The notes under the pieces are model-generated. The model saw nothing but the letters and a program-made list of their open reading frames with translations. It made no database searches and was not told where the DNA came from. From NCBI RefSeq assembly GCF_024169925.1, contig NZ_JALJXF010000001.1, positions 1,990,001 to 2,054,000 of the forward strand: 64,000 bases of DNA. Direction: 5' to 3'. Both the position numbers and the translations under genes were made by a program. Below are positions 16,860-25,731 of the stretch, one piece after another. The DNA comes from Methylorubrum extorquens (lineage in GTDB: Bacteria > Pseudomonadota > Alphaproteobacteria > Rhizobiales > Beijerinckiaceae). The stretch's first letter is position 1. Every line of letters begins with the position of its first letter.

Positions 16860-17984
16860 ATGAGCACCCGCGACGATCTCCTCGTCTTCGCCCATGTCGG
16901 CGATCTGCATCTGACGGATCCGCAGGCCGAGAACGCCCGCGACTATCAGGCCGTGATCGCCCAACTCGGCGAGGTCGGCGGCCTCGATTTCGTATTCCTG
17001 CCCGGCGACAACGCCGACAACGGCCGGCCGGAGCAGTACGCCCTCGTCCGAGCCGGAATCGACAGCCTGCGGCTGCCGGTTCACGTCATCCCCGGCGACC
17101 ACGACATGGAAGGCGGCAGCCTCGATGCCTTCTATGCCGGCCTCGGCGTGCCGCGCCTTCCCTACGCCGTCACGGTCTCGGGCACGCGCTGCCTGTTCCT
17201 CGATATCTGCGGCGCCGGCTCCGGAGGCCCCGACTTCCGGCTCGGGCCGGAGCAGGTTTCCTGGCTCGAACGGGAACTGGCCGGGGCCGAGGCAAGCGGC
17301 CAGGACTGCGCGCTGTTCATGCACAGCTACCCGGCCGACCTGAAGGCCGAGGGCGAAGCGGCCCGCGTCGCCGACCTCGTTTACCGCGGGCCGGTCCGCC
17401 TCGTGGAGATGGGCCATACCCACTACAACGAACTCGCCAACGACGGCCGCACCGTCTACGCGGCCTGCCGCTCCACCGGCCAGATCGAGGAAGGCCCGGT
17501 CGGCTACGCCATCGTCGCCCTCGACCGCGGCGGGGTCGCATGGCGCTTCAAGGAACTCGATCGGTCCTGGCCGTTCGTGCTCATCACCGCCCCCGGCGAC
17601 CGGCGGCTGGCGTTCGACGCACCCCGTGCCGACGACCGTCGCGCCGGGCCCACCCCGGAGATCCGGGCCCTCGTCCTCGGATCGGCCGCCGTCACTCGGT
17701 GCGAATACAGCATCGACGGCGGCCCCTGGCACCCGATGCGGGCCGACGGCGGCGGTCGCTATCGCGCCCGCCTCGACGGACCGCCCGGCGCAGGGCGGAT
17801 CGCGGTGCGGGCGCAGGATGCCGATGGCGGCACGGACGAGGATGCGGTCGAGCCGGCCGGCCCGCGCGAACCGCTCCCGGTCTCGAAGGGGATCGGCAGC
17901 GACGCGGACGCCGTCGGGGCTTGGCCGGAGAAGGGCCTGTTCGGGACCCAGCTCGGCCCGAACCGGAACGGGCGGTCATGGTGA
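16860..17984 (+). CDS. Calcineurin-like metallophosphoesterase with C-terminal Ig-like domain
   Basis: A 374-residue protein. The metallophosphoesterase metal motifs are complete: DLHL (HVGDLHLTD), GDNADN, GDHD (IPGDHDME), a histidine in MHSYP, and GHTHYNE. After about residue 240 comes a separate beta-rich region (RALVLGSAAVTRCEYSIDGG ... YRARLDG), which resembles an Ig/Fn3-like module found in secreted phosphoesterases. Yet no signal peptide is seen behind the chosen ATG, which has a strong GGAGG ribosome site and is followed at once by the conserved HVGDLHL. A longer frame exists upstream but is not family-like. The substrate is unknown; phosphodiesters or nucleotides are typical. The transporter gene starts 48 bases downstream. 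Confidence 0.85.
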   Translation: MSTRDDLLVFAHVGDLHLTDPQAENARDYQAVIAQLGEVGGLDFVFLPGDNADNGRPEQYALVRAGIDSLRLPVHVIPGDHDMEGGSLDAFYAGLGVPRLPYAVTVSGTRCLFLDICGAGSGGPDFRLGPEQVSWLERELAGAEASGQDCALFMHSYPADLKAEGEAARVADLVYRGPVRLVEMGHTHYNELANDGRTVYAACRSTGQIEEGPVGYAIVALDRGGVAWRFKELDRSWPFVLITAPGDRRLAFDAPRADDRRAGPTPEIRALVLGSAAVTRCEYSIDGGPWHPMRADGGGRYRARLDGPPGAGRIAVRAQDADGGTDEDAVEPAGPREPLPVSKGIGSDADAVGAWPEKGLFGTQLGPNRNGRSW

Positions 17985-18032
17985 CCCGCGGCCCGACCTC
18001 GTAACCCTCACCGAGAAGGATTCCCGACGCCG

Positions 18033-19301
18033 ATGGGCGCGCTCACCCTGACCCCGAACGTCGCGACCTGGGGTATCGCCGCGCTGGCGACACTCGGCGT
18101 GATCCTGCGCCCGTTCTCCTGGCCGGAGGCGATCTGGGCGGTGGCCGGCGCGGTACTCCTCGTCGTCCTCGGCCTGATCCCCTGGCAGACCGCCCTGGAA
18201 GGCGCGGCCAAGGGCACCGACGTCTACCTCTTCCTCGTCGGGATGATGCTGCTCTCCGAGATCGCTCGGAAGCAGGGCCTGTTCGATTGGCTCGCCGCCC
18301 ACGCGGTGCGGGCCGCGAAGGGATCGGCGACGCGGCTGTTTTTGCTCATCTACGTCGTCGGCACGGTGGTCACGGTCTTCCTCTCGAACGATGCCTGCGC
18401 GGTGGTGCTCACGCCCGCCGTCTTCGCCGCGACGCGGGCCGCCGGGGTGAAGCAGCCCCTGCCCTACCTGTTCATCTGCGCCTTCATCGCCAACGCGGCG
18501 AGCTTCGTGCTGCCGATCTCGAACCCGGCCAACCTCGTCGTCTTCGCCGAGCACATGCCGCCGCTCGGCCGCTGGCTGGCGACCTTCGCCCTGCCCTCCC
18601 TCCTCGCCATCCTCGCGACCTACATCGTCCTGCGCCTGACCCAGAACGCGCGGCTGAAGGCCGAGACGGTCGCGACCGACGTCGCGATCCCGAAGCTCGG
18701 GCTCGGCGGCACGATCGCGGCCGGGGGCATCGTCGCCACCGGCGCGGCCCTGATCGGCGCCTCGGCCGCCGGGATCGAACTCGGCCTGCCGACCTTCATC
18801 GCCGGGCTCGCCACCACCCTCGTCGTGCTCGCGATCAACCGGGGTGGGCTGGTCGCGGTCGCCCGGGATGTCTCCTGGGGCGTGCTGCCGCTGGTCGCCG
18901 GGCTCTTCGTCCTCGTCGAGTCCCTGGAGAAGACCGGCCTGCTCGCGCGGCTCGCCGACCTCCTGGCCCACGCCGCGCAGGGCGATCCCGCCGCAACCGC
19001 CTGGGCCGGCGGCGCGCTCGTCGCGTTCGGATCGAACCTCGTGAACAACCTGCCGGCGGGTCTCCTGGCGGGTGCCGCGGTGCAGGCCGCCCATGTGCCG
19101 GAGACGGTGGCGGGGGCGATCCTGATCGGTGTCGATCTCGGGCCGAACCTCTCGGTCACGGGCTCGCTCGCTACGATCCTCTGGCTCACCGCGATCCGCC
19201 GCGAGGGCGAGAACGTCTCCGCCTGGGCGTTCCTGAAGCTCGGCGCCCTCGTCATGCCGCCGGCGCTGGCGCTGGCCCTCGCGGCCCTGATTCTTGCCTG
19301 A
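18033..19301 (+). CDS. ArsB/NhaD-family membrane transporter
   Basis: A 422-residue polytopic membrane protein with about 11 hydrophobic segments. It shows the ArsB-type signatures FLSNDACAVVLTPAVF in the first half and SNLVNNLPAGLLAG in the second, plus ISNPANLVVFAEHMP. ArsB proteins export arsenite; related members carry other anions or exchange Na+/H+. No arsR, arsC or arsH gene lies beside it, so arsenite is not assured as the substrate. It follows the phosphoesterase on the same strand, possibly in one transcript, and precedes the duplicated DMT-type transporter by 57 bases. Confidence 0.85.
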   Translation: MGALTLTPNVATWGIAALATLGVILRPFSWPEAIWAVAGAVLLVVLGLIPWQTALEGAAKGTDVYLFLVGMMLLSEIARKQGLFDWLAAHAVRAAKGSATRLFLLIYVVGTVVTVFLSNDACAVVLTPAVFAATRAAGVKQPLPYLFICAFIANAASFVLPISNPANLVVFAEHMPPLGRWLATFALPSLLAILATYIVLRLTQNARLKAETVATDVAIPKLGLGGTIAAGGIVATGAALIGASAAGIELGLPTFIAGLATTLVVLAINRGGLVAVARDVSWGVLPLVAGLFVLVESLEKTGLLARLADLLAHAAQGDPAATAWAGGALVAFGSNLVNNLPAGLLAGAAVQAAHVPETVAGAILIGVDLGPNLSVTGSLATILWLTAIRREGENVSAWAFLKLGALVMPPALALALAALILA

Positions 19302-19358
19302 TCCCCGCCTGATCCCACCCCCTGTCCCACTTCCTCGCCAATCCGGAGGCCGACCCGC

Positions 19359-20300
19359 GTGAGTGCCGCCCTGCTCTATCCCTTCATCATCGTGGCGGGC
19401 GCGCTCCAAGCGCTCGGCAACTCCATGAACGCGCAGTTGCGCGGGCACCTCGTCAACCCGTTCCTTGCCGCGGCAATCTCCTTCCTGCCGATCGTCTTCG
19501 TCTTCGCGACGCTGTTCCTCGTGATGCCGACGCCGCTGCCGAGCCTCGACACGCTCGCCGCGATGCCGTGGTACGCGCCGCTCGGCGGCGTGGCCGGCGC
19601 GGTGGCGGTGTTCGGCGGCCTCGCCTTCGTCGACAAGGTCGGCGCCGGCCCCTTCAACGGCCTGACGCTGACGGCCAACATCCTGACCTCGCTGGCGATG
19701 GATTCGCTGGGCCTGTTCGGGCTGCAAGGCGGCGGGTTCAAGCTGATGCCCTGGCTCGGCGGCCTGCTCATGGCCGTCGGCGTGACGTTCATCGCCCGCG
19801 TCACACCCGATAAAGGCGGGGCGGACGGCGAGACCAAGGACACCGGCCACGGCCTCAACCCGCGGCTGCTCTATCCCTTCATCGTCGTCGCGGGGGCGCT
19901 CCAGGCGATCGGCGTCGTGTGGAATGCGCAGCTGCGCGGCGCCCTGATCAACCCGTGGCTCGCGGCCCTGGTCTCGTTCCTGCCGGTGGTGTTCGTCTTC
20001 GTGCTGGTCTTCCTGCTGCGGCCCAAGCCCCTGCCGCAGCGCGCCGACATCGAGGGTGTGCGCTGGTGGATGCCGCTGGCCGGCCTCACCGGTGCGGTCG
20101 CCGTGTTCGCCGGCCTGCTCTTCGTCGACAAGGTCGGCGCGGGCGCCTTCAACGGCCTCCTGATCACCGCCAACCTGCTGACCTCGGTGGCGCTGGACCA
20201 TTTCGGCTGGGTCGGCATGAAGCGGGTGCGGGCCGGCGCGTCGCGGCTGGGCGGGGCCGCCCTGATGGTGGCCGGCATCGTCCTCATCTCGCTGTTCTGA
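19359..20300 (+). CDS. DMT-superfamily transporter with two fused YdcZ/DUF606 units
   Basis: A 313-residue membrane protein made of two homologous halves of about 150 residues. Both begin with LLYPFI(I/V)VAGALQA, then have an (S)NAQLRG motif, and later the block AVFxGLxFVDKVGAGxFNGL. Single DUF606 (YdcZ) proteins usually have about 150 residues and five helices, so this is a tandem fusion that can form a complete transporter alone. The start is GTG with GGAGG upstream. The substrate is unknown. It converges with the ABC transporter operon, and a hairpin lies in between. Confidence 0.85.
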   Translation: MSAALLYPFIIVAGALQALGNSMNAQLRGHLVNPFLAAAISFLPIVFVFATLFLVMPTPLPSLDTLAAMPWYAPLGGVAGAVAVFGGLAFVDKVGAGPFNGLTLTANILTSLAMDSLGLFGLQGGGFKLMPWLGGLLMAVGVTFIARVTPDKGGADGETKDTGHGLNPRLLYPFIVVAGALQAIGVVWNAQLRGALINPWLAALVSFLPVVFVFVLVFLLRPKPLPQRADIEGVRWWMPLAGLTGAVAVFAGLLFVDKVGAGAFNGLLITANLLTSVALDHFGWVGMKRVRAGASRLGGAALMVAGIVLISLF

Positions 20301-20340
20301 CAACCGAGACCGGTGCAGCCGCACGCGTCGCCACCCGACG

Positions 20341-20368
20341 GCCGGACCGCCTCACGGGCGGAGCCGGC
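20341..20368. terminator. Bidirectional hairpin between convergent genes
   Basis: GCCGG-A-CCGCC at 20341-20351 pairs with GGCGG-AG-CCGGC at 20357-20368, giving a 10-bp stem with a small internal loop. It lies in the 77-base gap between the converging DMT transporter and the ABC ATPase gene. No T-run is present on either side. Confidence 0.5.
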
Positions 20369-20377
20369 CTGTCGGCG

Positions 20378-21145
20378 TCAATGCGCGAGGATCCTCGACA
20401 GAAACTGCTGAGCGCGCTCGCTGCGGGGCCGGTCGAAGAAGGCGTCCTTCGCCACGTCCTCGACGATCTCGCCGCGATCCATGAACACCACCCGGTCGGC
20501 CACCTTGCGGGCGAAGCCCATCTCGTGGGTCACGACCATCATGGTCATGCCGTCGCGGGCCAGTTCCACCATCACGTCGAGCACCTCGCCGACCATCTCG
20601 GGATCGAGCGCCGAGGTCGGCTCGTCGAACAGCATCACCACCGGGTCCATGGCGAGCGCGCGGGCGATCGCCACCCGCTGCTGTTGCCCGCCCGAGAGCT
20701 GGCCCGGATGTTTTTGCGCATGCGCCGAGAGCCCGACGCGGGCCAGCAGGTCGAGGCCGCGCCGGGTCGCCTCTGCCTTCGAGCGCCCGAGCACCTTGCG
20801 CGGGGCGAGCGTGAGGTTGTCGATGACGCTCAGATGCGGAAACAGCTCGAAATGCTGGAACACCATGCCGACCCGCGCGCGCAGCCGCGGCAGGTTGGTG
20901 GCCCTGTCCCGCACCCGCGTGCCGTCGACGGTGATCTGCCCCTCCTGGAACGGCTCCAGGGCGTTGACGCATTTCAGCAGCGTCGACTTGCCCGAGCCCG
21001 AGGGGCCGCACACCACCACCACGTCGCCGCGCGTCACCGCGGTCGAGCAGCCGGACAGGACGCGGACCTCGCCGTACCACTTCGACACCGCCTCGATGGC
21101 GATCATCGGCCCGCCCGCGGCGGGCGGCTGCGGGGCTGAGGTCAT
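20378..21145 (-). CDS. gltL: Glutamate/aspartate-type ABC transporter ATP-binding protein
   Basis: A 255-residue ABC ATPase of the polar amino acid uptake family. Walker A is GPSGSGKST, the signature [15 protein letters not shown] and Walker [16 protein letters not shown], with the switch histidine in VVTHEMGFA. The Gln in [19 protein letters not shown] regions and the sequence as a whole are of GlnQ/GltL type. It is the last gene of a four-gene uptake operon (binding protein, two permeases, ATPase). An alternative start 13 codons further in ([12 protein letters not shown]) is possible. The substrate is inferred from the binding protein. Confidence 0.93.
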   Translation of the reverse strand: MTSAPQPPAAGGPMIAIEAVSKWYGEVRVLSGCSTAVTRGDVVVVCGPSGSGKSTLLKCVNALEPFQEGQITVDGTRVRDRATNLPRLRARVGMVFQHFELFPHLSVIDNLTLAPRKVLGRSKAEATRRGLDLLARVGLSAHAQKHPGQLSGGQQQRVAIARALAMDPVVMLFDEPTSALDPEMVGEVLDVMVELARDGMTMMVVTHEMGFARKVADRVVFMDRGEIVEDVAKDAFFDRPRSERAQQFLSRILAH

Positions 21146-21170
21146 GGGGCCATCCTCATCATGCTTCCCC

Positions 21171-21863
21171 TCATCGCACGGTCGCCGTGCGGGCCTGGAG
21201 CCGGCGCACCAGCAGCGAGGCCGCGAAGCAGACGGCGAAGTAGACCAGCGCGGCGAACAGGTACATCTCCACGAGCCGCCCGTCGCGCTGCGCCACCTTG
21301 GAGGCGGCGCCGAGGAAATCGGTGAGCGAGAGCACGTAGACGAGCGAGGTGTCCTGAAAGAGCACGATCGTCTGCGTCAGCAGCAGCGGCACCATGTTGC
21401 GGAACGCCTGCGGCAGCACCACGAACCGCATGACGTGCGCGTAGCTCATGCCGAGCGCCCGGGCCGCCGCGCTCTGGCCCTTGGGAATCGACTGGATGCC
21501 GGCCCGCACGATCTCGGAGAAGTAGGCCGCCTCGAACAGGGTGAAGGTGACGAGCGCGCTGGCGAACGCCCCGACCCGGATCGGCGTCTCCGCGCCGATC
21601 GCCCAGGCGCCGAGATAGGGCACGAGGAAGTAGAACCAGAAGATCACCAGCACGAGCGGCAGGGACCGCATCAGCTCGACATAGAGCTTGGCCGCATGCG
21701 TCAGACCCGGCACGCCCGAGAGCCGCAGCAGCGCCAGCCCGGTGCCGAGCACGATGCCGCCGCCCGCCGCGAGCGCGGTGAGCGTCAGCGTGAACACCAT
21801 GCCCTCGCCGAACAGGTAGGGCAGCGAATCGGCGACGACGGAAAGGTCGAGACCGGCCAGCAT
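21171..21863 (-). CDS. gltK: Glutamate/aspartate-type ABC transporter permease 2
   Basis: A 230-residue inner-membrane permease of the HisM/GltK family with about five helices. The EAA loop ([25 protein letters not shown]) contacts the ATPase. The start overlaps the preceding permease stop by one base (TGATG), so the two are translationally coupled. Its pair forms the heterodimeric membrane channel. Confidence 0.92.
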   Translation of the reverse strand: MLAGLDLSVVADSLPYLFGEGMVFTLTLTALAAGGGIVLGTGLALLRLSGVPGLTHAAKLYVELMRSLPLVLVIFWFYFLVPYLGAWAIGAETPIRVGAFASALVTFTLFEAAYFSEIVRAGIQSIPKGQSAAARALGMSYAHVMRFVVLPQAFRNMVPLLLTQTIVLFQDTSLVYVLSLTDFLGAASKVAQRDGRLVEMYLFAALVYFAVCFAASLLVRRLQARTATVR

Positions 21864-22585
21864 CAGCGCCCGCCCGGCACGGCCACGCGCCGCTCCAGCA
21901 GGGTCGCGCCCGCGATCACCACGAGGTTGAGGGCCACATAGAGCAGGGTCGCTGCGGTGAAGGCCTCGAACACCTGGAACGAGAATTCCTGCATCGAGCG
22001 GGCCCGCGCCGTGAGTTCGAGCAGGCCGATGGTGAGCGCGACCGAGGTGTTCTTGAGGTTGTTCAGGAATTCCGAGGTGAGCGGCGGCAGGATGATCCGG
22101 TAGGCGTTGGGCAGGAGCACGGCGCGGTAGGTCTGGGCCCAGGTGAGACCGAGCGCGAGGCCCGCCTGCGCCTGCCCCCGCGGCAGGGCGCGAATGCCCG
22201 CCCGCACCTGCTCGGCCACCCGCGCGGCGGTGAAGAAGCCGAGGCAGAGAACCGCCGTGATGAACGGCGCGTCCGGGATCTGCTTGACGGCCGAGCCGAG
22301 ACGCGCGGGCAGGAGTTCCGGCAGCACGAAGTACCAGAGGAACATCTGCACCAGGAGCGGCACGTTGCGGAACCCCTCGACATAGGCCGCGCCGATGGCG
22401 TTGGCGGTGCGCGAGGGCAGCGTGCGCATGACGCCGACCACCGAGCCGAGGCTGAAGGCGATGGCCCAGGAACAGAGGGCGGTGACAACCGTCCAGGCCA
22501 GCCCGGAGAGCAGCATGTCGGCATAGGTGCCGACGCCCTCGGGCGACGGCTCCAGGAAGATGCCCCAGTTCCAGGTGTAGTTCAT
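21863..22585 (-). CDS. gltJ: Glutamate/aspartate-type ABC transporter permease 1
   Basis: A 240-residue permease of the HisM/GltJ family. It starts MNYTWNWGIFLEPSPEGVGTY, which is very close to the beginning expected for GltJ proteins, and contains the EAA loop (QAQAGLALGLTWAQTYRAVLLPNAYR). About five transmembrane helices are visible. It lies between the binding protein (49-base gap) and gltK (one-base overlap). Confidence 0.93.
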   Translation of the reverse strand: MNYTWNWGIFLEPSPEGVGTYADMLLSGLAWTVVTALCSWAIAFSLGSVVGVMRTLPSRTANAIGAAYVEGFRNVPLLVQMFLWYFVLPELLPARLGSAVKQIPDAPFITAVLCLGFFTAARVAEQVRAGIRALPRGQAQAGLALGLTWAQTYRAVLLPNAYRIILPPLTSEFLNNLKNTSVALTIGLLELTARARSMQEFSFQVFEAFTAATLLYVALNLVVIAGATLLERRVAVPGGR

Positions 22586-22634
22586 CGGGCGCCCATCATT
22601 CGCAGCTCGCTCGGCCGCAGCCGCGCCGGCACGG

Positions 22635-23558
22635 TCAGTAGGCCGCCGGATCCGGGCTGTCGCTGGGGCTGGCCAGGACCTTCCGCATCGCCCCGCTCAT
22701 CGGGAGCTTCAGGTTGATGCCCCGCGGCGGAATGGGCTGCGTGAACCACTTCTCGTAGAGCGCCTTGCCCTCCGAGCTCTTGTAGAGCGCGGCGGTGGCG
22801 GCATCGACCACGGCCTTGAAGGCTGTGTCGTCCTTGCGCAGCATGATGCCGTAGGGCTCGGGGCGCGACTGCGCTTCCGAGGAGATCGCGTAGGCGTCCG
22901 GCGTCTTCGAGCCGGCGACGAGGGCGGCGAGCAGCACGTCGTCCATCACGAAGGCGTCGGCGCGGCCGGTCTCGACCATCAGGAAGGCCTCGGCATGGTC
23001 CTTGGCCGGCAGGATCCGCATCCCGAGGCCGCGGGCGGTGTTGATCTCGTTGATCTGGCGGATGTTGGTGGTGCCCGAGGTCGAGACCACGGTGCGGCCC
23101 TTGAGGTCGTCGGTCTTGTCGAGCCCCTTCTCCCGCTTGGCGACGAAGCGCGTCGCGGTGAGGAAGTGGGTGTTGGTGAAGGCCGCCTGCCGCTGCCGGT
23201 CGGCGTTGTTGGTGGTCGAGCCGCATTCGAGGTCGATGGTCCCGTTGGCGATCAGCGGGATGCGGGTGGCGGAGGTCACGGGGTTGAGCCGCACCTCCAG
23301 CGTGTCGAGCCTCAGATGCGCTTTGACCGCATCCGCCACCTTCAGGCAGATCTCGTAGGCGTAGCCCACCGGCTTCTGATTGCCGTCGAGATAGGAGAAC
23401 GGCACCGAGGCGTCGCGGTGGCCGATGGTGATGGCGCGGGCCTCCCGCACCTTCTTCAGCGTACCGGACAAGTCATTGCCGGAAAGATCCTGCGCACGGG
23501 CCGGCGAACAGGCGGCCGCGGCGAAAGCGGTGAGCAGGAGCGCGGCCTTGAGGCGCAT
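22635..23558 (-). CDS. gltI: Glutamate/aspartate-binding periplasmic protein
   Basis: A 307-residue solute-binding protein of the GltI/AatJ type. It has a signal peptide (MRLKAALLLTAFAAAACSPARAQ) that could be cut after ARA or, because of the cysteine, be lipidated. Family motifs follow: ITIGHRDASVPFSYLDGNQKPVGYAYEIC, the ligand-contacting block IDLECGSTTNN, and TVVSTSGTTNIRQINEIN. These are characteristic of Glu/Asp-binding members. A longer frame starts upstream, but the chosen ATG gives a proper signal peptide. It is the first gene of the operon, divergent from the porin gene. Confidence 0.93.
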   Translation of the reverse strand: MRLKAALLLTAFAAAACSPARAQDLSGNDLSGTLKKVREARAITIGHRDASVPFSYLDGNQKPVGYAYEICLKVADAVKAHLRLDTLEVRLNPVTSATRIPLIANGTIDLECGSTTNNADRQRQAAFTNTHFLTATRFVAKREKGLDKTDDLKGRTVVSTSGTTNIRQINEINTARGLGMRILPAKDHAEAFLMVETGRADAFVMDDVLLAALVAGSKTPDAYAISSEAQSRPEPYGIMLRKDDTAFKAVVDAATAALYKSSEGKALYEKWFTQPIPPRGINLKLPMSGAMRKVLASPSDSPDPAAY

Positions 23559-24012
23559 CGGCGGACCTTCCGAACACGGGACTTGACGCGCCGCCACCCG
23601 CGGGCGGCGGCGAACCCATAGTGGGGCCGGGACACGGGCTTGTCATCCATCCGAGCCCGCCCTCGGCCTGCACGGAACGGTTGCGGCACGAAGCCCACCC
23701 CGCGCCGCAACAGGAAAATTCGAATTTAATCCCGAGAAATCTAAGTACTTCTGACGTTCCGTTCCATCCGTTGCAGACGGGGGACAAGCGACCGACCCAT
23801 GGGGCGGATTAAATCAAGAAACTCAAATCCCTGATTTTATTTTGTTTTGCGCTCCCGGCGCCGTGTGGAAAACCGGTCCCGGCCGGATCTCCGGCCCGGC
23901 GCCGCTTCGACAAAATGCATCGATCCAAAAGGCAGTTCTTGCGCTGGTATACCAGACCAAGCAATCACTAACCGCCCTCGGACGAACTCTGCGAAAGAAC
24001 AGGAGCGGTGTG
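23559..24012. other. Divergent intergenic region between gltI and the porin gene
   Basis: This 454-base region holds no credible gene. It includes two AT-rich islands (about 23710-23760 and 23810-23850) that are likely promoter regions for the two divergent transcripts. It also holds the CTGGTATACCAG palindrome described separately. Confidence 0.5.
23944..23955. promoter_or_regulatory. Perfect palindrome CTGGTATACCAG
   Basis: A 12-bp perfect palindrome lies 57 bases before the porin start codon. TGGTATACCA-type sites are typical of operators of FadR-subfamily GntR regulators, which often control acid and amino acid catabolism. No such regulator gene is in the window. Confidence 0.5.
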
Positions 24013-25554
24013 GTGAAGCGGTCGGTTCTCTGCGCGTCGTTACTTGCCGGCGCCTCCATTCCCCTCTTCATCGGTCCGGTGCTGGCCCAGAGCGGACCCT
24101 TTGCCGGCCCCCTGGAAACACGGCCCGTCACGGCCACGGAGGCCGCGACCGCCAAGGTGCAGGCCGGGATCGCGGCGTCCCGCAAGAAGCAGGACGGCCC
24201 CTACTTCGCGGCCATGCCGGTCAAGCCGCCGAACTTCCTCTACAAGGGGCTCGGCGAGCCGGAGAACTGGCGCATCAGCGGCTCGTTCCGGCCGCGGGTG
24301 GAGGGCATCGCCAACCAGTTCCGCCCGGTGCCGACCTTCCCCGCCAACGACATCCTGAACTCGTACCTCACCACCCTGCATGTGGAGTACGGGATCAAGG
24401 GACCTGTGCGCCTCGGCGTCGAGCTGTTCGACAGCCGCGGCTATTTCCAGCAGCGCAACTCCTCCGCCTTCACCACGGAGATCAACGCTCTCGAGCCCGG
24501 CCAGGCCTATCTCAACTTCGACACGGGCGATCTCGGTGACAACGGCTCGAAGAGCAACCTCACGGTCGGCCGCTTCACCAAGAACATCGGCTCGCGCCGC
24601 CTCGTCTCGCGCCAGCAGTTCCGCAACACCATCAACGCCTATACCGGCGTGACCTTCGACTGGCAGAGCGCGAACAAGGACAAGTTCACCGCCCTGTGGT
24701 CGATGCCGCATACCCGCCTGCCGGACGACGTCAACGGCATCCTCGACAACGGCATCGAGTTCGACCGCGAGAGCCTGAACCTGCAATTGTTCGGCGCCTC
24801 CTACACCTTCGCGGGCATCTTCGGCGGCACGTTCGAACTCTACAGCTACGGCCTCTACGAGCAGGATTCGGGCACCGGCCTGCGCTCGGTCCAGACCCGC
24901 GACCGGCGCCTGTTCACCCCCGGCCTGCGGCTGGCCCGCCAGCCGCGGGTCGGCGAGTTCGACTACGATCTCGAGGGGATCTACCAGACCGGGCTAGCCC
25001 GCGAGACCGCCTCGGCCGCCGACCTGCGCGACCTCACCGTCTCGGCCTACTTCGTCCACGCCGAGGTCGGCTACACCCTCGACCACGAATGGAAGCCGCG
25101 GTTTTCGCTGCACTACGACCACGCCAGCGGCGACCGGGCCAACGACGGCAAGTTCAGCCGCTTCGACACCCTGTTCGGCGCCCGGCGCTTCGAGTACGGC
25201 CCGACCGGCCTCTACGGCCCGGTGCAGCGCGCCAACCTGATCTCGCCCGCGATCCGCGCCGAGATCACCCCGAGCCCGGTCTGGGACGCCTTCATCGCCT
25301 ACCGGCCGCTCTGGCTCGAGAGCGCAACCGACACCTTCGCCGCGACCCTGATCCGCGACCGCACCGGCCGCTCCGGCACCTTCGCCGGCCACCAGATCGA
25401 GGGACGCGTGCGCTACTGGATCATCCCCGACACGATGCTCCTCGATACGGGTCTCGCCTATCTCGCCAAGGACGACTTCCTGCGCAACGCCCCCAACGCG
25501 CCCGATACCGGCGACACCTTCTACGGCTATCTCAACACGACCTTTTTCTTCTAA
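24013..25554 (+). CDS. Alginate-export-family (AlgE-like) outer-membrane porin
   Basis: A 513-residue outer-membrane protein. The start is taken at GTG 24013, 7 bases after AGGAG, giving the signal peptide MKRSVLCASLLAGASIPLFI ... VLAQ. The open frame extends further up but without similarity. The mature part is a run of amphipathic beta strands ending in the aromatic motif TFFF. Segments such as NLTVGRFTKNIGSRRLVSRQQFRNT and HYDHASGD match the alginate-export family (18-stranded barrel). Most members are not for alginate but serve as substrate channels. Its neighbours suggest uptake of small acidic solutes. Confidence 0.85.
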   Translation: MKRSVLCASLLAGASIPLFIGPVLAQSGPFAGPLETRPVTATEAATAKVQAGIAASRKKQDGPYFAAMPVKPPNFLYKGLGEPENWRISGSFRPRVEGIANQFRPVPTFPANDILNSYLTTLHVEYGIKGPVRLGVELFDSRGYFQQRNSSAFTTEINALEPGQAYLNFDTGDLGDNGSKSNLTVGRFTKNIGSRRLVSRQQFRNTINAYTGVTFDWQSANKDKFTALWSMPHTRLPDDVNGILDNGIEFDRESLNLQLFGASYTFAGIFGGTFELYSYGLYEQDSGTGLRSVQTRDRRLFTPGLRLARQPRVGEFDYDLEGIYQTGLARETASAADLRDLTVSAYFVHAEVGYTLDHEWKPRFSLHYDHASGDRANDGKFSRFDTLFGARRFEYGPTGLYGPVQRANLISPAIRAEITPSPVWDAFIAYRPLWLESATDTFAATLIRDRTGRSGTFAGHQIEGRVRYWIIPDTMLLDTGLAYLAKDDFLRNAPNAPDTGDTFYGYLNTTFFF

Positions 25555-25568
25555 CCCCTCACCCCGGT

Positions 25569-25602
25569 CCCGCGTCGTGCGTGCGAAGGCTGACGACGCG
25601 GG
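25569..25602 (+). terminator. Hairpin after the porin gene
   Basis: A 10-bp perfect stem (CCCGCGTCGT / ACGACGCGGG) with a 14-base loop lies 14 bases after the porin stop codon. There is no T-run. Confidence 0.5.
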
Positions 25603-25731
25603 GCTGCTGACACGTCAACCAGACTGCGAGCGGTTGACAGTCCGGCGCGCGAAGATCTGAACACCGACCCGACGGTCACCGGCCGCCGACATCGTGGATT
25701 CGGCCGGATCGACGCATCGGGGGAGACTTCC

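Noticed and set aside
17976..20324. 782-codon open frame antisense to two transporter genes
   Set aside because: Composition is Arg/Asp/Gly/His-rich low complexity, as expected for antisense of GC-rich genes; both transporters on the other strand are clear families.
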